Assembly (NCBI GenBank): GCA_021401465.1
Contig: JADDMT010000002.1
Location: forward strand, 1-64,000
Length of the DNA stretch: 64,000 nt
Source: Teratosphaeria epicoccoides
Lineage: Eukaryota; Ascomycota; Dothideomycetes; Mycosphaerellales; Teratosphaeriaceae
Direction: 5' to 3'
The notes under the pieces were generated by a model. It was not told the origin of the DNA, searched no databases, and saw only the letters and a program-made list of their open reading frames with translations. Positions 9,456-21,460 of the stretch are shown here, piece after piece (positions within the stretch are counted from its first letter, which is position 1; each line of letters opens with the position of its first letter). The translations under genes and the position numbers were made by a program.

Positions 9456-12158
9456 TTAACCCAAGGTACGTCCACCTGCGCCAATTTCTCTCGGAGGCAC
9501 TCCGGATCGAACATGTGTCGTCCTCGTCGTCCTACTTCGCTCATCTTCGAGCCGGTCTTCATTTAGTGCAGCCATCCAATTCGATCCCATGTCGCGCTTC
9601 AGCGCCTCAATCTTCTGCCGGTAAAGCTCCGTGTGAGAATCAACAGGGTGTATGGTCGTGGGTGACTGCAGCGGCGAAGTGTCATCGTCCGACGGATCGC
9701 GTATCTTCGGTGATGGCGATGGGTAGTTCGTTGACAGCTTTGGCCGATCTGGACGCTGCTGGCGGCTTTGCGCCTTGATTTGCGTCGTAGGCGCGGAACG
9801 GTACTGCGCCGGCTCCGGAGTCGTCGGTTCTTGCGGCTCTGATGGCGTCGGCGGTGGAATCTCCGTATGCAGAAGGGATGGCGCTTTTGGAGCGCTCGAC
9901 GCTGTTTCACGCTTTGATAGCTCCACAATCCTTCTTCGAGTCCCCTTCTTCTTCTTGCTTATCGATTTCGGACCAATGTCACTTGTTGCGCGCTGGTTTG
10001 CAGCAACTTGCCATGGATGATCTTGCGATTCCTCTCCCGAATCCATGGAGTCTAGCTCAGGTACGGGCTCAGCGGCCCCCAAGGTCGCTTCTGACCAATC
10101 GCTGTCATCCTCTGGAGGCGGTCCAACGACGGGAGCTTGAGGAGGTTCAGGGGCACGGTCATGTAATAGCTTTTTCTCGTTGTACGTCGGACCCAAGGAG
10201 TCAATCGTAACGTCGCGCGTGTGGCCTGGTACGTCTCTGAATGCATTGAAAATAGACACACGGTAATTGCTGTGGGTGCGCGTGAACGGATTCTTGATCA
10301 CATACACGTCTACTAGGTCCAGTGCGTTGGTCAAGCGTCTTAGCTCAGATGGGTCGTACAGCTTGTTATCACGCAGATCGACCCTTTCCAGCGTTCGGAT
10401 ATTTTCTATGCCGATCAGCGATAGGAGCCGATTCGAGCGTAGGTTGAGTATGGTGATCGCCGGCAGAGGATACTTTTTCAGTGTTTGGAGGCTGTTAATC
10501 ATGCAATTACTCATGTTGAGGGCTCGTACATTGGTCAAGCTTGCAAGTGCATCCGGTATCTCGGTGAAAAGATTGCCGGACAGGTCCATAGACTGCAGCG
10601 TGGCAGCAACTGGTCGAAGGGCTTCAACCGTCAACGAAGTGATGCCATTCTCTGCAAGGCTGAGATGCCGCAAAAACCGCCACTTCGAAGGCGGCAGGAT
10701 GTTCATGGCTAGTAGATCCGTGGTACTCTGTCTCGGCGTGACGTCCTGCGTGCTGGAGCTGGAGCTGCCCGACGACCTCCGGGTGACAGGCACGCCACTT
10801 CTGCGCGACTTAAGCGGCGAGCCATGTTTCGAGGTTGTGGACCTACTCAGCGAGCTGCTCCTCTGGCGTGCATGTGTCTTCGCCGGCGGATATGTCCCAT
10901 CCGAAGTTCCAGCTCTTGCTATGCTCGCATAGGGAGCGCCTAACGAGGCTCGTCGTTGATCGCTGATGGGCCACACTGGTGACGTGTAGGAACGCCCGAG
11001 CTCAAGTTGTCGTGTCTTTGGGCTGCTAGAGTACGAAGGCCACGGTGCGCCTGGGGTAGACGGTGTAAGCGGGTGTCGTGTCTTTGGGCTGCTAGAGTAC
11101 AAAGGCCACGGTGCGCTTGGGGTAGACGGTGTGAGCGGGCCCTGTGTTTTTGATGATCTTTTACGGCGCCTTTCCAAGTCATCGAGAACAATGTTGTGCA
11201 GGAGGTCAATCGGATCGTCCAGCGCTGCACGCTTGACTGTCAAAAACCACAATTGATCTGCCATCCTATCCCATCCATTGAACTGTCTGAAATCGAGATC
11301 GCAGATCTCCAGCTCATGCAAGTTCTTGAACGCGAACAGCGGTACCGCAGTATCGAACGGGAACTCTTCATAGCCCTGGATCAACCTCGCGCGATGATCC
11401 GGCGATAGCCTCAAGGACGGCATCTTGGTAAAACAAGAGTAAAGATACCTAATGTCCTCGCGAATCTGTGCTCTTCTTTTCTCTTCCTTTGCTGCGTTGC
11501 TCGACAGTGAGAAATTAGACCAGATTGATGAGACCGAGGACATGACACTCCGCACACTGGTCACGGACCGCAGAGACTCGGCGTCCGCTTGCTTGCCTCT
11601 CGACTTGGGTGCATGGCCAAGGAAGCTCATGTAATTTGAAGGTGCATCGCTGTTGAGGTTCTCCAACCTAATATTCATGGGACCGATGTCTACACCTAAC
11701 CCTTCAAACTTGCTCAAAAGATAGAAAAGGTGGTGAGGGGTCAGAGCAAGCTGTGTCCTTCTGAGCTCGCGGTTGGTGAAGCCAATATATGGCCTAGTCA
11801 AAGCCTCGGCGAGGCTCACCGTGGTAGACGACGACGCAGCCGTCGAAGACTGCTGTTGGCCATTCTTGGTCCGCTGCAATTGCAGCGCGTTGGCGAGTGC
11901 CTTTTCATGTGTGCGAACGAAGTATGCTAGATTCTTTTCTGTACAGTCAGTCCTGCATTGCTGCAAAGCTCGCGCACATTCCGTCAATCGTCCAGTACTG
12001 CTTACCTTTACGAATAACTGTCCGTCCTCCGAGTCCATCGTTGGGCGTAGGCCTCGTAACCATACATTGGTCGCAGACGATTCTGCGATCACGACGACGT
12101 GCTGGCTGGAGGTCAATAGCAAGCCAGCAGACAGTGGTGACCCAGCAGATGGGGCCAC
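9456..12158 (-). CDS. Large leucine-rich-repeat protein
   Basis: A single 900-codon frame. The N-terminal part contains a conserved-looking helix (KNLAYFVRTHEKALANALQL). A Ser/Pro-rich linker follows, then about five LRRs around residues 505-640 (LSLAENGITSL, SMDLSGNLFTEIP, ILNLRSNRLLSLIGI, ERVDLRDNKL) with a C-terminal cap, then a disordered charged tail. The repeat form resembles SDS22/nischarin-type LRRs, which bind partner proteins; the biological role is unknown to me. The true start may be the second Met (MDSEDGQLFVK, residue 41), and a 45-bp GTAAGC...TTGCAG intron could sit just after it without changing frame. A 22-residue in-frame duplication lies in the linker. Confidence 0.8.
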   Translation of the reverse strand: MAPSAGSPLSAGLLLTSSQHVVVIAESSATNVWLRGLRPTMDSEDGQLFVKVSSTGRLTECARALQQCRTDCTEKNLAYFVRTHEKALANALQLQRTKNGQQQSSTAASSSTTVSLAEALTRPYIGFTNRELRRTQLALTPHHLFYLLSKFEGLGVDIGPMNIRLENLNSDAPSNYMSFLGHAPKSRGKQADAESLRSVTSVRSVMSSVSSIWSNFSLSSNAAKEEKRRAQIREDIRYLYSCFTKMPSLRLSPDHRARLIQGYEEFPFDTAVPLFAFKNLHELEICDLDFRQFNGWDRMADQLWFLTVKRAALDDPIDLLHNIVLDDLERRRKRSSKTQGPLTPSTPSAPWPLYSSSPKTRHPLTPSTPGAPWPSYSSSPKTRQLELGRSYTSPVWPISDQRRASLGAPYASIARAGTSDGTYPPAKTHARQRSSSLSRSTTSKHGSPLKSRRSGVPVTRRSSGSSSSSTQDVTPRQSTTDLLAMNILPPSKWRFLRHLSLAENGITSLTVEALRPVAATLQSMDLSGNLFTEIPDALASLTNVRALNMSNCMINSLQTLKKYPLPAITILNLRSNRLLSLIGIENIRTLERVDLRDNKLYDPSELRRLTNALDLVDVYVIKNPFTRTHSNYRVSIFNAFRDVPGHTRDVTIDSLGPTYNEKKLLHDRAPEPPQAPVVGPPPEDDSDWSEATLGAAEPVPELDSMDSGEESQDHPWQVAANQRATSDIGPKSISKKKKGTRRRIVELSKRETASSAPKAPSLLHTEIPPPTPSEPQEPTTPEPAQYRSAPTTQIKAQSRQQRPDRPKLSTNYPSPSPKIRDPSDDDTSPLQSPTTIHPVDSHTELYRQKIEALKRDMGSNWMAALNEDRLEDERSRTTRTTHVRSGVPPREIGAGGRTLG
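11008..11139 (-). repeat. Two tandem 66-bp units inside the LRR gene
   Basis: Two near-identical 66-bp units (11008-11073 and 11074-11139) differ at only a few positions. On the coding strand each encodes 22 residues containing PLTPSTP, APWP and YSSSPKTR. The unit length preserves frame, and the high identity suggests a recent duplication. Confidence 0.85.
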
Positions 12159-15100
12159 CGCCTCGAACTAGAACAGGAACCCGTGTGACGGACGGGTATG
12201 TGTCGGTGGGCTGTGACGGATTGAGGTTACGACCGGTAAAAGGCAGCTAGAACGTTGGCAACAGTGATAGACGCCTCAGTCTTGACTGGTGACGCCTCAC
12301 AGCCGCGAACCCTTGGTTTCGATATGCCTGCGCCAAACGTGGTTGTTAGTCGAGTCGTGCATACCTTTACCATTGTGAGGACATGAGACGCGGGGCGCGT
12401 CCGATAAGCAACATGTCTTACCGAGCCCGGTCACGATCCCTGACCACACGCACGTCAGCCACCCTTTTGCGTCCCGTCTGCCTGTGGATGGGATGCGAAG
12501 GCGTGAATGCTCGTCCTGAGCCGTGCGCCAGATATGCAACGGCGAGCGGGCGCAGCATGTCGAAAGAGATACCTTATACATGATCTTGGCCCGCCGGCTA
12601 AAGAAATTTGCTGCGGGAGGCCCTGTCAGAAGCCAATGAGGGACAGAGCTAGCACATGCACGCAAAATGTATGACTTGCTAAGACCGGGTCTAAGCACCT
12701 AACGCTGGCTGCTGAGTGGCTGCGAGCGCTGGGTATTCCGTGCGACTGCAATCCACGCCGCTGGATCGACGCCGACATGATCACTTGCCCAGGCACGCGC
12801 CGTGAGCGGTGTGCGCCCTGTTGCTATAACAGATCTCCTCGTTCACGCATGCATTGAGGTCGGCTTCTGGGGAGGAAGCTTCGGCTATCGCCCAACGCCA
12901 AGTCGTCGTCGCCAACCTTGGAATTTGAACTCTCAGTGCTCGCGTTGGTGGGGTAGCTTAGTGCAGAAACCGAGACGTTAAGATTGCGCCTTCATCATCA
13001 GGTGGCGCTACCTGCATGTCAAAGACATTGATGATGATGATGATTATTATATCACCGTCTTGCATCTCGTCGAGAAGTCGCCGGCGGCTCGAGACACCCA
13101 TCCCGCACCCCCCAATGGTGTGGTCTCACCATGCGTACCTTGCGTGGGCACGACGTCGAGGTGAGGCCTATTGTCGCGAACACTGCGGCAATGTACGGCG
13201 AATGGCTCCAACATGCAGCTCTGTAGCGCTCCCTATCATAGCCGCTAAAAAGCTTGGGATCGCGGAGATCGTTGCGCAGCCAGTAGGAGGTATGCTCCCA
13301 CGTTCGAGACGTGAGGCCCGCTTGAGCGCATCGCTAGATCGCAACCTTCACACAACATGCCAAGACTTCGGTTCCTCCATCAATGTCTCGCCCGAAGTCA
13401 GGCAGTGCTTCGAAGTCGTGTTATTGTTGTGCCGTTACCTGATGCACGCGCGCCCAAGCAGTCCCGACATCAGTACACAATAGTTCAGCGGGAAACTGCC
13501 ACGGCAGCCCTCATTTCACTCAGGACTGTGCGACATCTTGGATCCCAGCCACTCCGTGACCGACCGAAACTCTTGGAGAAATACGAGAGTACAAATGCAA
13601 TGGACAGTGTCTCCGTGAACTCCCCAAAGTGCTTGCGCATGCCGTACGGCGAAGGTGGTTGCGGCTTCAGCATGCTGCAATGTCGAAGTGACGAAGCATA
13701 GTGTCTGCTGATATCAGCCTTTGTACCTCCATGCATGGACTTGAAGTCGGTCGGCCCGGTGTCTTCGCGAGGAACGAACTCTATCTGCTGTCACATGCGT
13801 GAATGTACAAAACTGGAACAGCTTTGAACAAGCAGCATGGCTAGGCCCATTTCGCGCAGCCAACGACCCACGGCAGGATCTGACCACAACCGCGTGCTCT
13901 GCCCTTTGCATCGCAGCTGGACGAGGGCAACATAGGACAGCCAAAATTCAATATTAAAATCGGACCTTCCATTGTACCTAGTGCGCCTTATGCGTGGGCC
14001 GGATCCGCGGCTCATAACAATGAGCCCGTCTTGCATTTCCAGCACTTACCGTTCGGGAGGCTCGCATGCGTTGGCTATGTCCATCAACACACCGTGCCGA
14101 GTGAGCGATGCCAGGGACTTGCCACTGTAGCTGTATTCGGCAGCCGTACGGCCCTTATAAAGGCCAGTCGACCAATGGGTCACAGACAGAGTCAAAGCGT
14201 GGTGAGACGGAGCAGAGTAATCGCATTCTGGAACGGTCGAACAAGTCAGTGAGTACATGTAATGGCTGTATTGACGAGCACTCAGCCACATCACCAAGCA
14301 GAAAACCGTAACACTGAGCAGTCCAGTTATTCAAACGTTTCACCGACTAGTTAACCGAAAAGCATCTCATGAAATGCTTACGCTCCCAGGATCGTGCGAC
14401 AGTAGCTTGACGACCGGTGAGGTACGAACAGCGTGCGGTGTGGCCCATAAGGCGGGTGCAAAAGTGTACTCAAGCTAGCTCGCCACCCTCACTGGGCTCA
14501 GTCGTCTGCTCGTGCCGCTGCACATCCTTCAGCTGCCAAGGCACACGCACAGTCAGTATACGAATGACTGTAGCGTGCCCTCCGAAAAGGTATCGGCACT
14601 GCTTGACGAAGCAACGCTGTTTCTGAAGATCAGGGGAATATTTGCTCTCAAGATCAGACAACTACCGAGACAGGCACAGTGCTTGGCCGCGATGCCTGTG
14701 CTAGTGTCACATGGGCCTAGTTCTGATTCTGCGACATCCGCCGAAAGCGCTTTCTATAGAGATGTCAAATTCAATGTACTGTGCTGTGGCCTCCTCCGTG
14801 CTCAGACTTTCATCTGGCCTCCACAGGCTTAAAGCGCGCACGAGGAAGCACAGATTCCTGAAACGCAAACCCTTTATATCCCTGGACCTGCCTGCAGACA
14901 TTCCCAAACGACACTTGGTAAGTGACACTGATCCGGCCAATCCCACTTCATACAGGGCTCATGAAGATCACGCAAACCGCGGGTGTCTCTGGCCAATGAC
15001 TTCGAGTATGCAAGCAGATTCGCGTGGAGTCGACAGCAATGCTCTGTTTTGCAAACATCCTGTGTTTCCGGCTGGACCATTGCGATGAACGATGCCTCCT

Positions 15101-16313
15101 CCGGTTATGGCCAAAGCCACTGTCAAATCCAACATTCAGTGCCCCTAGACGGATAGACCTCTCCTACGAGAACGTGGTCTAGATGCCTTGCGCCTGTCGC
15201 GGCGGAATGCGTGCTGTCGCCGCATTAGCAGACGGAAGGCGCGGCATTGGTCGAACGTCAGAGCAAGACCTTAGGCACAGCGAACAGAGTACGGTCCTCC
15301 CTTGGACTTTTTTCAAAGCGTCCTGGATGTAGAGCTCAACCTGGCTGAACAACATGTAGTGCACATTTTGACCTACAATATCGATACCTTCAAGACTTGC
15401 AGAGACGAGGACAGCATGAGTCATTCTTTGGCGTCTGCCCAGATTGACTTCAATGCATTGTGGTCTGACGAAGCGTCTTCTTCTTCACCGTCCCGGAATT
15501 TCAACAGGATGGTCAAACGGCTATGTTCAGACTACCGCATGGGAGCGTCTGGGCATGAACGGTCTTTCGGGACAGCGCCAGCGATGGGCTGGACGAGCGC
15601 ATGGTCGCACTCGGAATGAAGTCCTGGCCAGGGCGCCTGCAAGAGTCAGGCGATTGAAGTAGTCAGAGAATCAGGGTCAGAGAAGCGGGTCTGGTCTGCC
15701 TGTACTATTGTCCTTGAGTTGCCCATTCTTCCAGAGTGAAGCTTAAGCGAGGCCTTGGACAACCCGGCAAGAGAGGTGTCGTTTCATAGGAATGGATCAA
15801 GCGCCAATGGCTTGCTACCCCGGCGTCGTAGTTCCAGCGTACCCTGACTGTCGACAGGCAGCCCAAAACTACCGTGACGTGACCTTGGCCCCCCTGATTA
15901 AGGTGATCACTCAACAAATCGGTCCTATCCCGTCCGACCTTAATTTCATGAAATCAGACGCTTCGACATCTGCATCTCTTAGTCATCATAATATCTCAGT
16001 CCGTGCTATTCCTCTCCTTGCGTTAAATAGCATTGTTTCTTCTGCGGCCATCTTTACTGCAACAAGGCCACGGGTGTATAGAAGGCCACTTGGATGTCAT
16101 TTGCAATCATGCGCGTGTATAGCAAACCCTGCTCAAACCCTTCAAACATGATCTCGAGACTGTGCTGAGTCTTCCGCAGCCGCGTCATGCACAAGTTGAA
16201 TGGCTCTCCGATGATCGCTTCGATGTCGAGTCATACATTACAGCTCAGTACTGGTACCCGATACAAAGGGATACTCGCGATGCCAAATGCTTGGAAAGAT
16301 CCTCTCAGAGCAT
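12159..16313. other. 4.1 kb gene-poor spacer
   Basis: No frame above about 155 codons and none with a recognisable domain. GC content and codon-like periodicity look unremarkable. The LRR gene promoter should be at the left end and the SAC1 3' region at the right end. I saw no tRNA, rRNA or transposon ends. Confidence 0.5.
13029..13048. repeat. Short ATG/GAT trinucleotide microsatellite
   Basis: About six tandem copies of a GAT/ATG triplet decaying into TTATTAT in the non-coding spacer. Confidence 0.6.
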
Positions 16314-18523
16314 CTACTCTCTTCTCTTCTTGCCCTCCTCCAGGTTACCGAGCTTGCCGTCGCTCTTGCTACCTTTGCCAACAAGAGGACCGACGACAGG
16401 GTCCTTGTACACCTTCTCGAGTGTATCCTGGTAGGCCTCGACAGCCCACTGTGGCGTGTTTAGCTTAGGCCAGTTAACCTGTATGGTGTGTCAGCAATTG
16501 CCACATGAACTTGCAGAGTCAACTGGCGGCTTACATATAGTGTACCATAGTTGAACATGAACCTGCCTGAGTAGCTCGCGACACCCAGACAGAGCAACGT
16601 GAACAGTCGCAATGGCCAGACCGAGGCATTCGGCAGCTGATGCGTGCTGATACTAACGATCACGAAGAACATGCAGAGACCGAGGACATAAGGGACGGCC
16701 TGGACGACCAGTGGTCTCCGGTCTGCGAACTGATTTGCTAATCCAATGCCTGAAGCATCAGGCTGGTAGTTGCCCAGGAAGAGGTCGAATCCGTCCTGCC
16801 TGGGCCCATCCGCAAAATTGTTCCGCACGTAGCGTGTTATGCTGTTGTTCAGATCTTGCAGTGCGCCAGCTCTTGTCCGGTTGCCAGTTCTTGTGAAATC
16901 TGTCTTCAGCGCTCCAGTGCCGGAGTAAGATCGCGATACGACGTCGGCGTTGTCTGCCCACACATTTCGAAACAAGTGCTCGAAGGTCTGGTCATCTTGC
17001 GCAGACTCGCCTGGCCGCAGGATACCAATGTCAATCAGCATCCGGGTCAGGGTCCAGCGGCCGAGCATGCTCTGGACCACGTTTGTGCGGTCTAGACAGT
17101 CCATGCAATTCGTTCGGACCACGGCAGTCTGCTTGCGCCTGACGTCAACACCACCTGACGGCATGTCAATACCGTGGAAATATCCTCCAGCTTCCAGGCC
17201 TGTCTTGAGTTGGTCTAGAAGCAACTGTGCTCGATGCCACTTGAGACCTTTAGTTTCGTTGTGGAAGTCGAAGTAGACGTAGTGCAGATGATCATACCAG
17301 CCCTTCTGATCTGTCGGTTCGATGACATTAAGTTTCTCACTGGTCTTGCGATCTTCCTCCTGTTTTGCCACAGACTGCGACTGCAAAAGACGAACCATCT
17401 CCTCGTATGCCGTTTTCACCCGCTGCTCGCGCCCTTTCTGGTTGACCAGGTTGACAAGATAGTTTTCCCCGTAGAGTCGAATCTGCTCATCAAAATGCGC
17501 CATTGCTGCTTGGGCAGCAGTCTCGATTGCACGTACTTGGAGCTTTGGCACGTATTTAAGAGTATTGACCTCTGCCCAGAACACCGGCACGCTGCCACGA
17601 GTCTGGACATAGGCCAGGACTTGGGTCTCTTTGCCACCAGCAGACTTGCCATTCTGAAGACCTTGGTGTCCCGCGAAGCTAGTCAGTCCGCTTGAAGTTG
17701 AGTCGTTCAGGATGATCGCCTGCTCAGTCTCGTTGAAATTGCTGACATGACCCTGCTCGTCTAGACCTCGAGACATGTACCTAGTACCCGCCCTATGGCG
17801 CGACCTTCTCGTCATCAAGACCAAAGTGAAAGCATTGCCTTTGATCGAAGTGTTGGTGATGCTCATCATTCCGAACATCACAGGCAGAATGTACGGATCA
17901 ACGGCAGCATTCGCAGCGCCAGCCCCAATTCTTCCTGAAGTCTTCCCTTCTCGGAAGTCGATGAGCGCCGATGAAATGTAGCGATTCCAGAAAAAGCGAT
18001 CATCGGCCCTGGCCCACAATGGTTCACTGCCAGTGGTTTCCGCTTGTCGTTGGAAGCTGTTAGTTAGGTCAAAGGAGTAAGAGAAGTACATGGGACCAGA
18101 TCTGATGAGCATCTGCATGTATTTGAGATAAGTCTCCTCATCTGGATCGGTCACCTTGCGTTCGCGCAGAGGCAAGAACTCAGTCGACACGACCTTGTAG
18201 ACCTGGTGGCCCTTCAGCCTGCCCATAGGCTGGGATCTGGTGATGACAATGACATAGCTATCTATAACAACATTTAGCCAGCTGCCCTATTCGGACATCT
18301 ACATCTCCTCAAACGTACCAAATCTGAGCTTGATAATGCCCAGAATACCAGAAATGCTGGAAACGCGATTTCCACCGCTGAGCATGCCATCTTGAAGCCT
18401 CAAGTCACCAGATGGACGATCTACCAGCAGCGCGGGTGCATCTGGGGAAGATGGCGAAGTGAAGGCATAGTACGCTGACGATGCATAGACATTGAGATCC
18501 CGGAAGGGGAGCTTTGCACTCAT
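16314..18523 (-). CDS. sac1: Phosphoinositide phosphatase Sac1
   Basis: Exons 18523-18319, 18261-16535 and 16478-16314 give 698 residues; both introns (57 and 56 bp) close in frame. The SAC domain has the CX5R(T/S) active site in RTNCMDCLDRTN, Cys454 to Arg460. Two hydrophobic segments near the C-terminus (VVQAVPYVLGLCMFFVIVSI, and FTLLCLGVASYSG) match the two-pass ER/Golgi anchor of Sac1. The last exon adds a cytosolic tail beginning VNWPKLNTPQWAVE and ending in basic residues. The enzyme removes phosphate from PI4P, PI3P and PI(3,5)P2, controlling ER-Golgi and plasma-membrane lipid exchange. The gene is divergent from the Rab5 gene. Confidence is high because domain order and C-terminal anchor both agree. 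Confidence 0.95.
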
Positions 18524-18945
18524 CTTTCCAGCTGTGGCGCGTATGTGGCCAGGGCCAAATCAAGGTCGGGTTCTCGGTCGCTGTCGGTTTGCATGCAGTG
18601 TCAAGATATTGTCCGACTGATTTGTTGCGAGAGGTGATGATCAAAGTGGCCAAAATGCTTGATGTCGCGGACGGCCAGGGATGCCTGTGAACAGAGCTTC
18701 CGAAGCACGAGACGCCTGGCGTTGTGCATGACGTTCGAAGCTTCCGCCCACCGATCTTCAACGTGCGCGGCTTTGTCTTCAGCCACAATCAATATCAACA
18801 CTACCAGCTTCATAGCAACCGAGAAGCACGGATCTACACAGACGCATATTCGGCGTGAACGATCGGCAAGATCTTAGATATCAGGGCGAACACAGCCTAG
18901 ACGGAAGAGGTGCAAGGCGATAGGCGGCAGCGCAAGAACGAGATC
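18524..18945. promoter_or_regulatory. Divergent promoter region between SAC1 and the Rab5 gene
   Basis: 422 bp separate two start codons pointing away from each other, so both promoters must lie here or overlap. No clear TATA box seen. Short minus-strand frames in this interval have no domain signature. Confidence 0.55.
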
Positions 18946-19784
18946 ATGGCAGGCAGGATGCAACAGGGTAGACCAGGCGGCGCGCGGTTTGCGCAGTTCA
19001 AGTTGGTGCTGTTGGGTAGGAGATAATGCGATGATCGTTGGAGGCGTGGCCATACTGATGCTGAAATAGGAGAGTCCGCGGTCGGGAAGTCTTCCTTGGT
19101 GCTTCGCTTTGTCAAGGTGCGATGGGACCTCTGAATGCTCGTGCATGATTGTGAGACTGACAGGTACTCCTCCCAAGGATCAATTCGACGACTACAGAGA
19201 ATCCACAATAGGCGCTGCTTTCCTCACACAAACGATAGCACTCGACGAGCAGACAACTGTGAAGTTCGAGATATGGGATACTGCGGGACAGGAGAGATAC
19301 AAGAGCCTGGCGCCGATGTACTACAGGAATGCGAACTGCGCAGTGGTGGTCTATGATATCACCCAGGCGGTAAGTGCATTCGCGACAGACAGACTCTGGT
19401 GGATGTTATTAACCGAGGACGCAGAGCTCGCTCGATAAAGCAAAGTCGTGGGTTAAAGAACTACAGCGCCAGGCGAACGAGAACATAATAATTGCACTTG
19501 CGGGTAACAAAGCCGACATCGTCTCAGATGACCCGTCAAAGCGTGCAGTATCACAAGCAGACGCCGAAGCATACGCACATGAAGCCAACTTGCTCTTTTT
19601 TGAGACCTCGGCGAAGACCGCAGAGAACGTCAAGGAGTTGTTCACGGCGATCGCAAAGAAGCTGCCTATTGAACAGGCCAGCCAGAGAGGCATGAGAGGG
19701 CCAGCCGGGCGACCAAGTGGCGTCGATCTGGGCAACAGGCAGGAGAGCGGTGCTGCTAGCGGGCCTGGTGGATGCAACTGCTAG
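18946..19784 (+). CDS. vps21: Rab5-family GTPase (Vps21/Ypt51)
   Basis: Exons 18946-19015, 19070-19116, 19178-19369 and 19425-19784 give 222 residues. G motifs are complete: GESAVGKSS (residues 24-32), the switch I block ESTIGAAFLTQ that is diagnostic of Rab5, WDTAGQE, NKAD and ETSAK. The C-terminus ends GGCNC, a CXC double-prenylation signal. Rab5/Vps21 recruits PI3-kinase, tethers and FYVE effectors on early endosomes. Introns are 54, 61 and 55 bp; the acceptor at 19177 was selected because it gives the family-standard RFVK-DQFDDY junction, whereas an earlier CAG at 19163 would shift the frame. Confidence 0.95.
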
Positions 19785-20160
19785 ATTGTCTCCCAACCGT
19801 TGAAATCTGGGCATGAAGGAGACCACTTCACGCAGTGGGGTCGAAGCTAGGCTAGCGAAGGGCATGGGTTCCTGTGATCGAGCGTGGTTGAGTTGATGAT
19901 ATGTTATTGAAGTTCGTGCCGGCGGCGTCATGGCGGATGGGCACTTTCAGCGTGGAGTAGCTTTGTTTGATGCAAATTTGCATGATCCATAGCGATTTTG
20001 TTGATGCCTCAGGCTTTAACATCTTGAGTAAGCGCGAAAATGCTGGTACGCTAAATCTTGGCAACTCTGCTAGATTGAATTTTGAGCTTGCACCCGCACA
20101 GCAGTATCGTACATTTGCCCACCTTCACTTATCTCACACAAGTGACAGCACAAATCGACA
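19785..20160. other. Spacer: Rab5 3' end and RPS2 promoter
   Basis: 376 bp without a coding feature. The RPS2 start context is ACAATGG, fitting a strongly translated gene. Confidence 0.4.
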
Positions 20161-21067
20161 ATGGCGGATGCTCCAAGGGGTGGCGGTTTCGCCTCGCGCG
20201 GTGATCGTGGTGGCGACAGGGGACGGGGCGGACGTGGACGTGGCCGTGGCCCACGCCGCGGTGGTGCGAAGAGCGATGAGAAGGAGTGGCAGCCAGTGAC
20301 CAAGCTTGGCCGCCTCGTGAAGGCCGGAAAGATTAAGAGCATGGAGGAGATTTACCTGCACTCGTTGCCCATCAAGGAGTACCAAATCGTGGACTTCTTC
20401 TTGCCGAAGCTCAAGGACGAGGTCATGAAGGTGAGACACTGCAGGTTAGAAGATGCCTTGGTACTGGAATATTGACGGACCTTGCGTTACAGATCAAGCC
20501 TGTCCAAAAGCAGACTCGTGCCGGTCAGCGTACCCGCTTCAAGGCCATCGTCGTCATTGGCGACAGCGAGGGTCACATCGGTCTTGGCATCAAGACCTCC
20601 AAAGAAGTCGCAACTGCCATCCGCGCTGCCATCATCATTGCCAAGCTCTCTGTGGTGCCCATCAGACGTGGATACTGGGGTACCAACCTCGGTGAGCCTC
20701 ACTCGATTCCCGTCAAGGAGAGCGGCAAATGCGGTTCCGTCACCGTTCGTGTAAGTACTATCCTATGATTACCATCACACTGTCCAGTCGATACTGATCG
20801 TCGACGCAGCTCATTCCAGCTCCCCGTGGTACCGGTCTCGTCGCATCTCCAGCTGTCAAGCGTCTGCTTCAGTTGGCTGGTGTTAACGACGCTTACACTG
20901 CCTCCTCCGGTAGCACGAAGACCCTCGAGAACACCCTCAAGGCCACCTTCACTGCCATCACCAACACCTACGGCTTCTTGACCCCCAACTTGTGGCAGGA
21001 GACTAAGCTCACTCGCTCCCCGCTCGAGGAGTACAGCGATGTGCTCCGTGAGGGCAAGCGCTACTAG
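20161..21067 (+). CDS. rps2: 40S ribosomal protein uS5 (Rps2)
   Basis: Exons 20161-20430, 20493-20750 and 20810-21067 give 261 residues, the usual length for fungal Rps2. An RG-rich N-terminus, the normal target of arginine methylation, precedes the S5 N-terminal domain (VTKLGRLVKAGKIKSMEEIY, QKQTRAGQRTRFKA, GHIGLGIKTSKEVA) and the C-terminal domain (IPAPRGTGLVASP, TFTAITNTYGFLTP). The protein sits at the mRNA entry channel of the small subunit and affects decoding accuracy. The two introns (62 and 59 bp) have consensus GTGAGA and GTAAGT donors. Confidence 0.98.
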
Positions 21068-21460
21068 ACAGTGTCCCTGGTTGCGTAGTGCGCTAGGATG
21101 TGGATGAGCATCGACGGGTTTGGGCGACGATTGCACGCACTGAACGGGAAATGCTTCGGCATTGACTTGTCTGAATTCGGCGATTGTTGTGCTTCATGTC
21201 TCCACCTCGAGATGGAGCGTCATATGTAGCATAGCCTGAGCCAAGACGAGTCAAATTAGAGCTATTCAGCATGAATTGATGGACGTGCAACACGAGTCTC
21301 TACAAAGGTATGTTTTGGCAGTGGTAACATCGGCTACGTGGCTTGGACTAAACGCGGCGGCACGTCACGCGAGAAGTATGTGTATATCAGAGTCACAGTG
21401 CGGCAACACCTGTACACGGAGCGGACGTCAGACTCGGTTATCGGATCATGTATCTCACAA
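21068..21460. other. Convergent 3' spacer
   Basis: 393 bp between two stop codons facing each other. No coding or RNA feature recognised. Confidence 0.4.
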
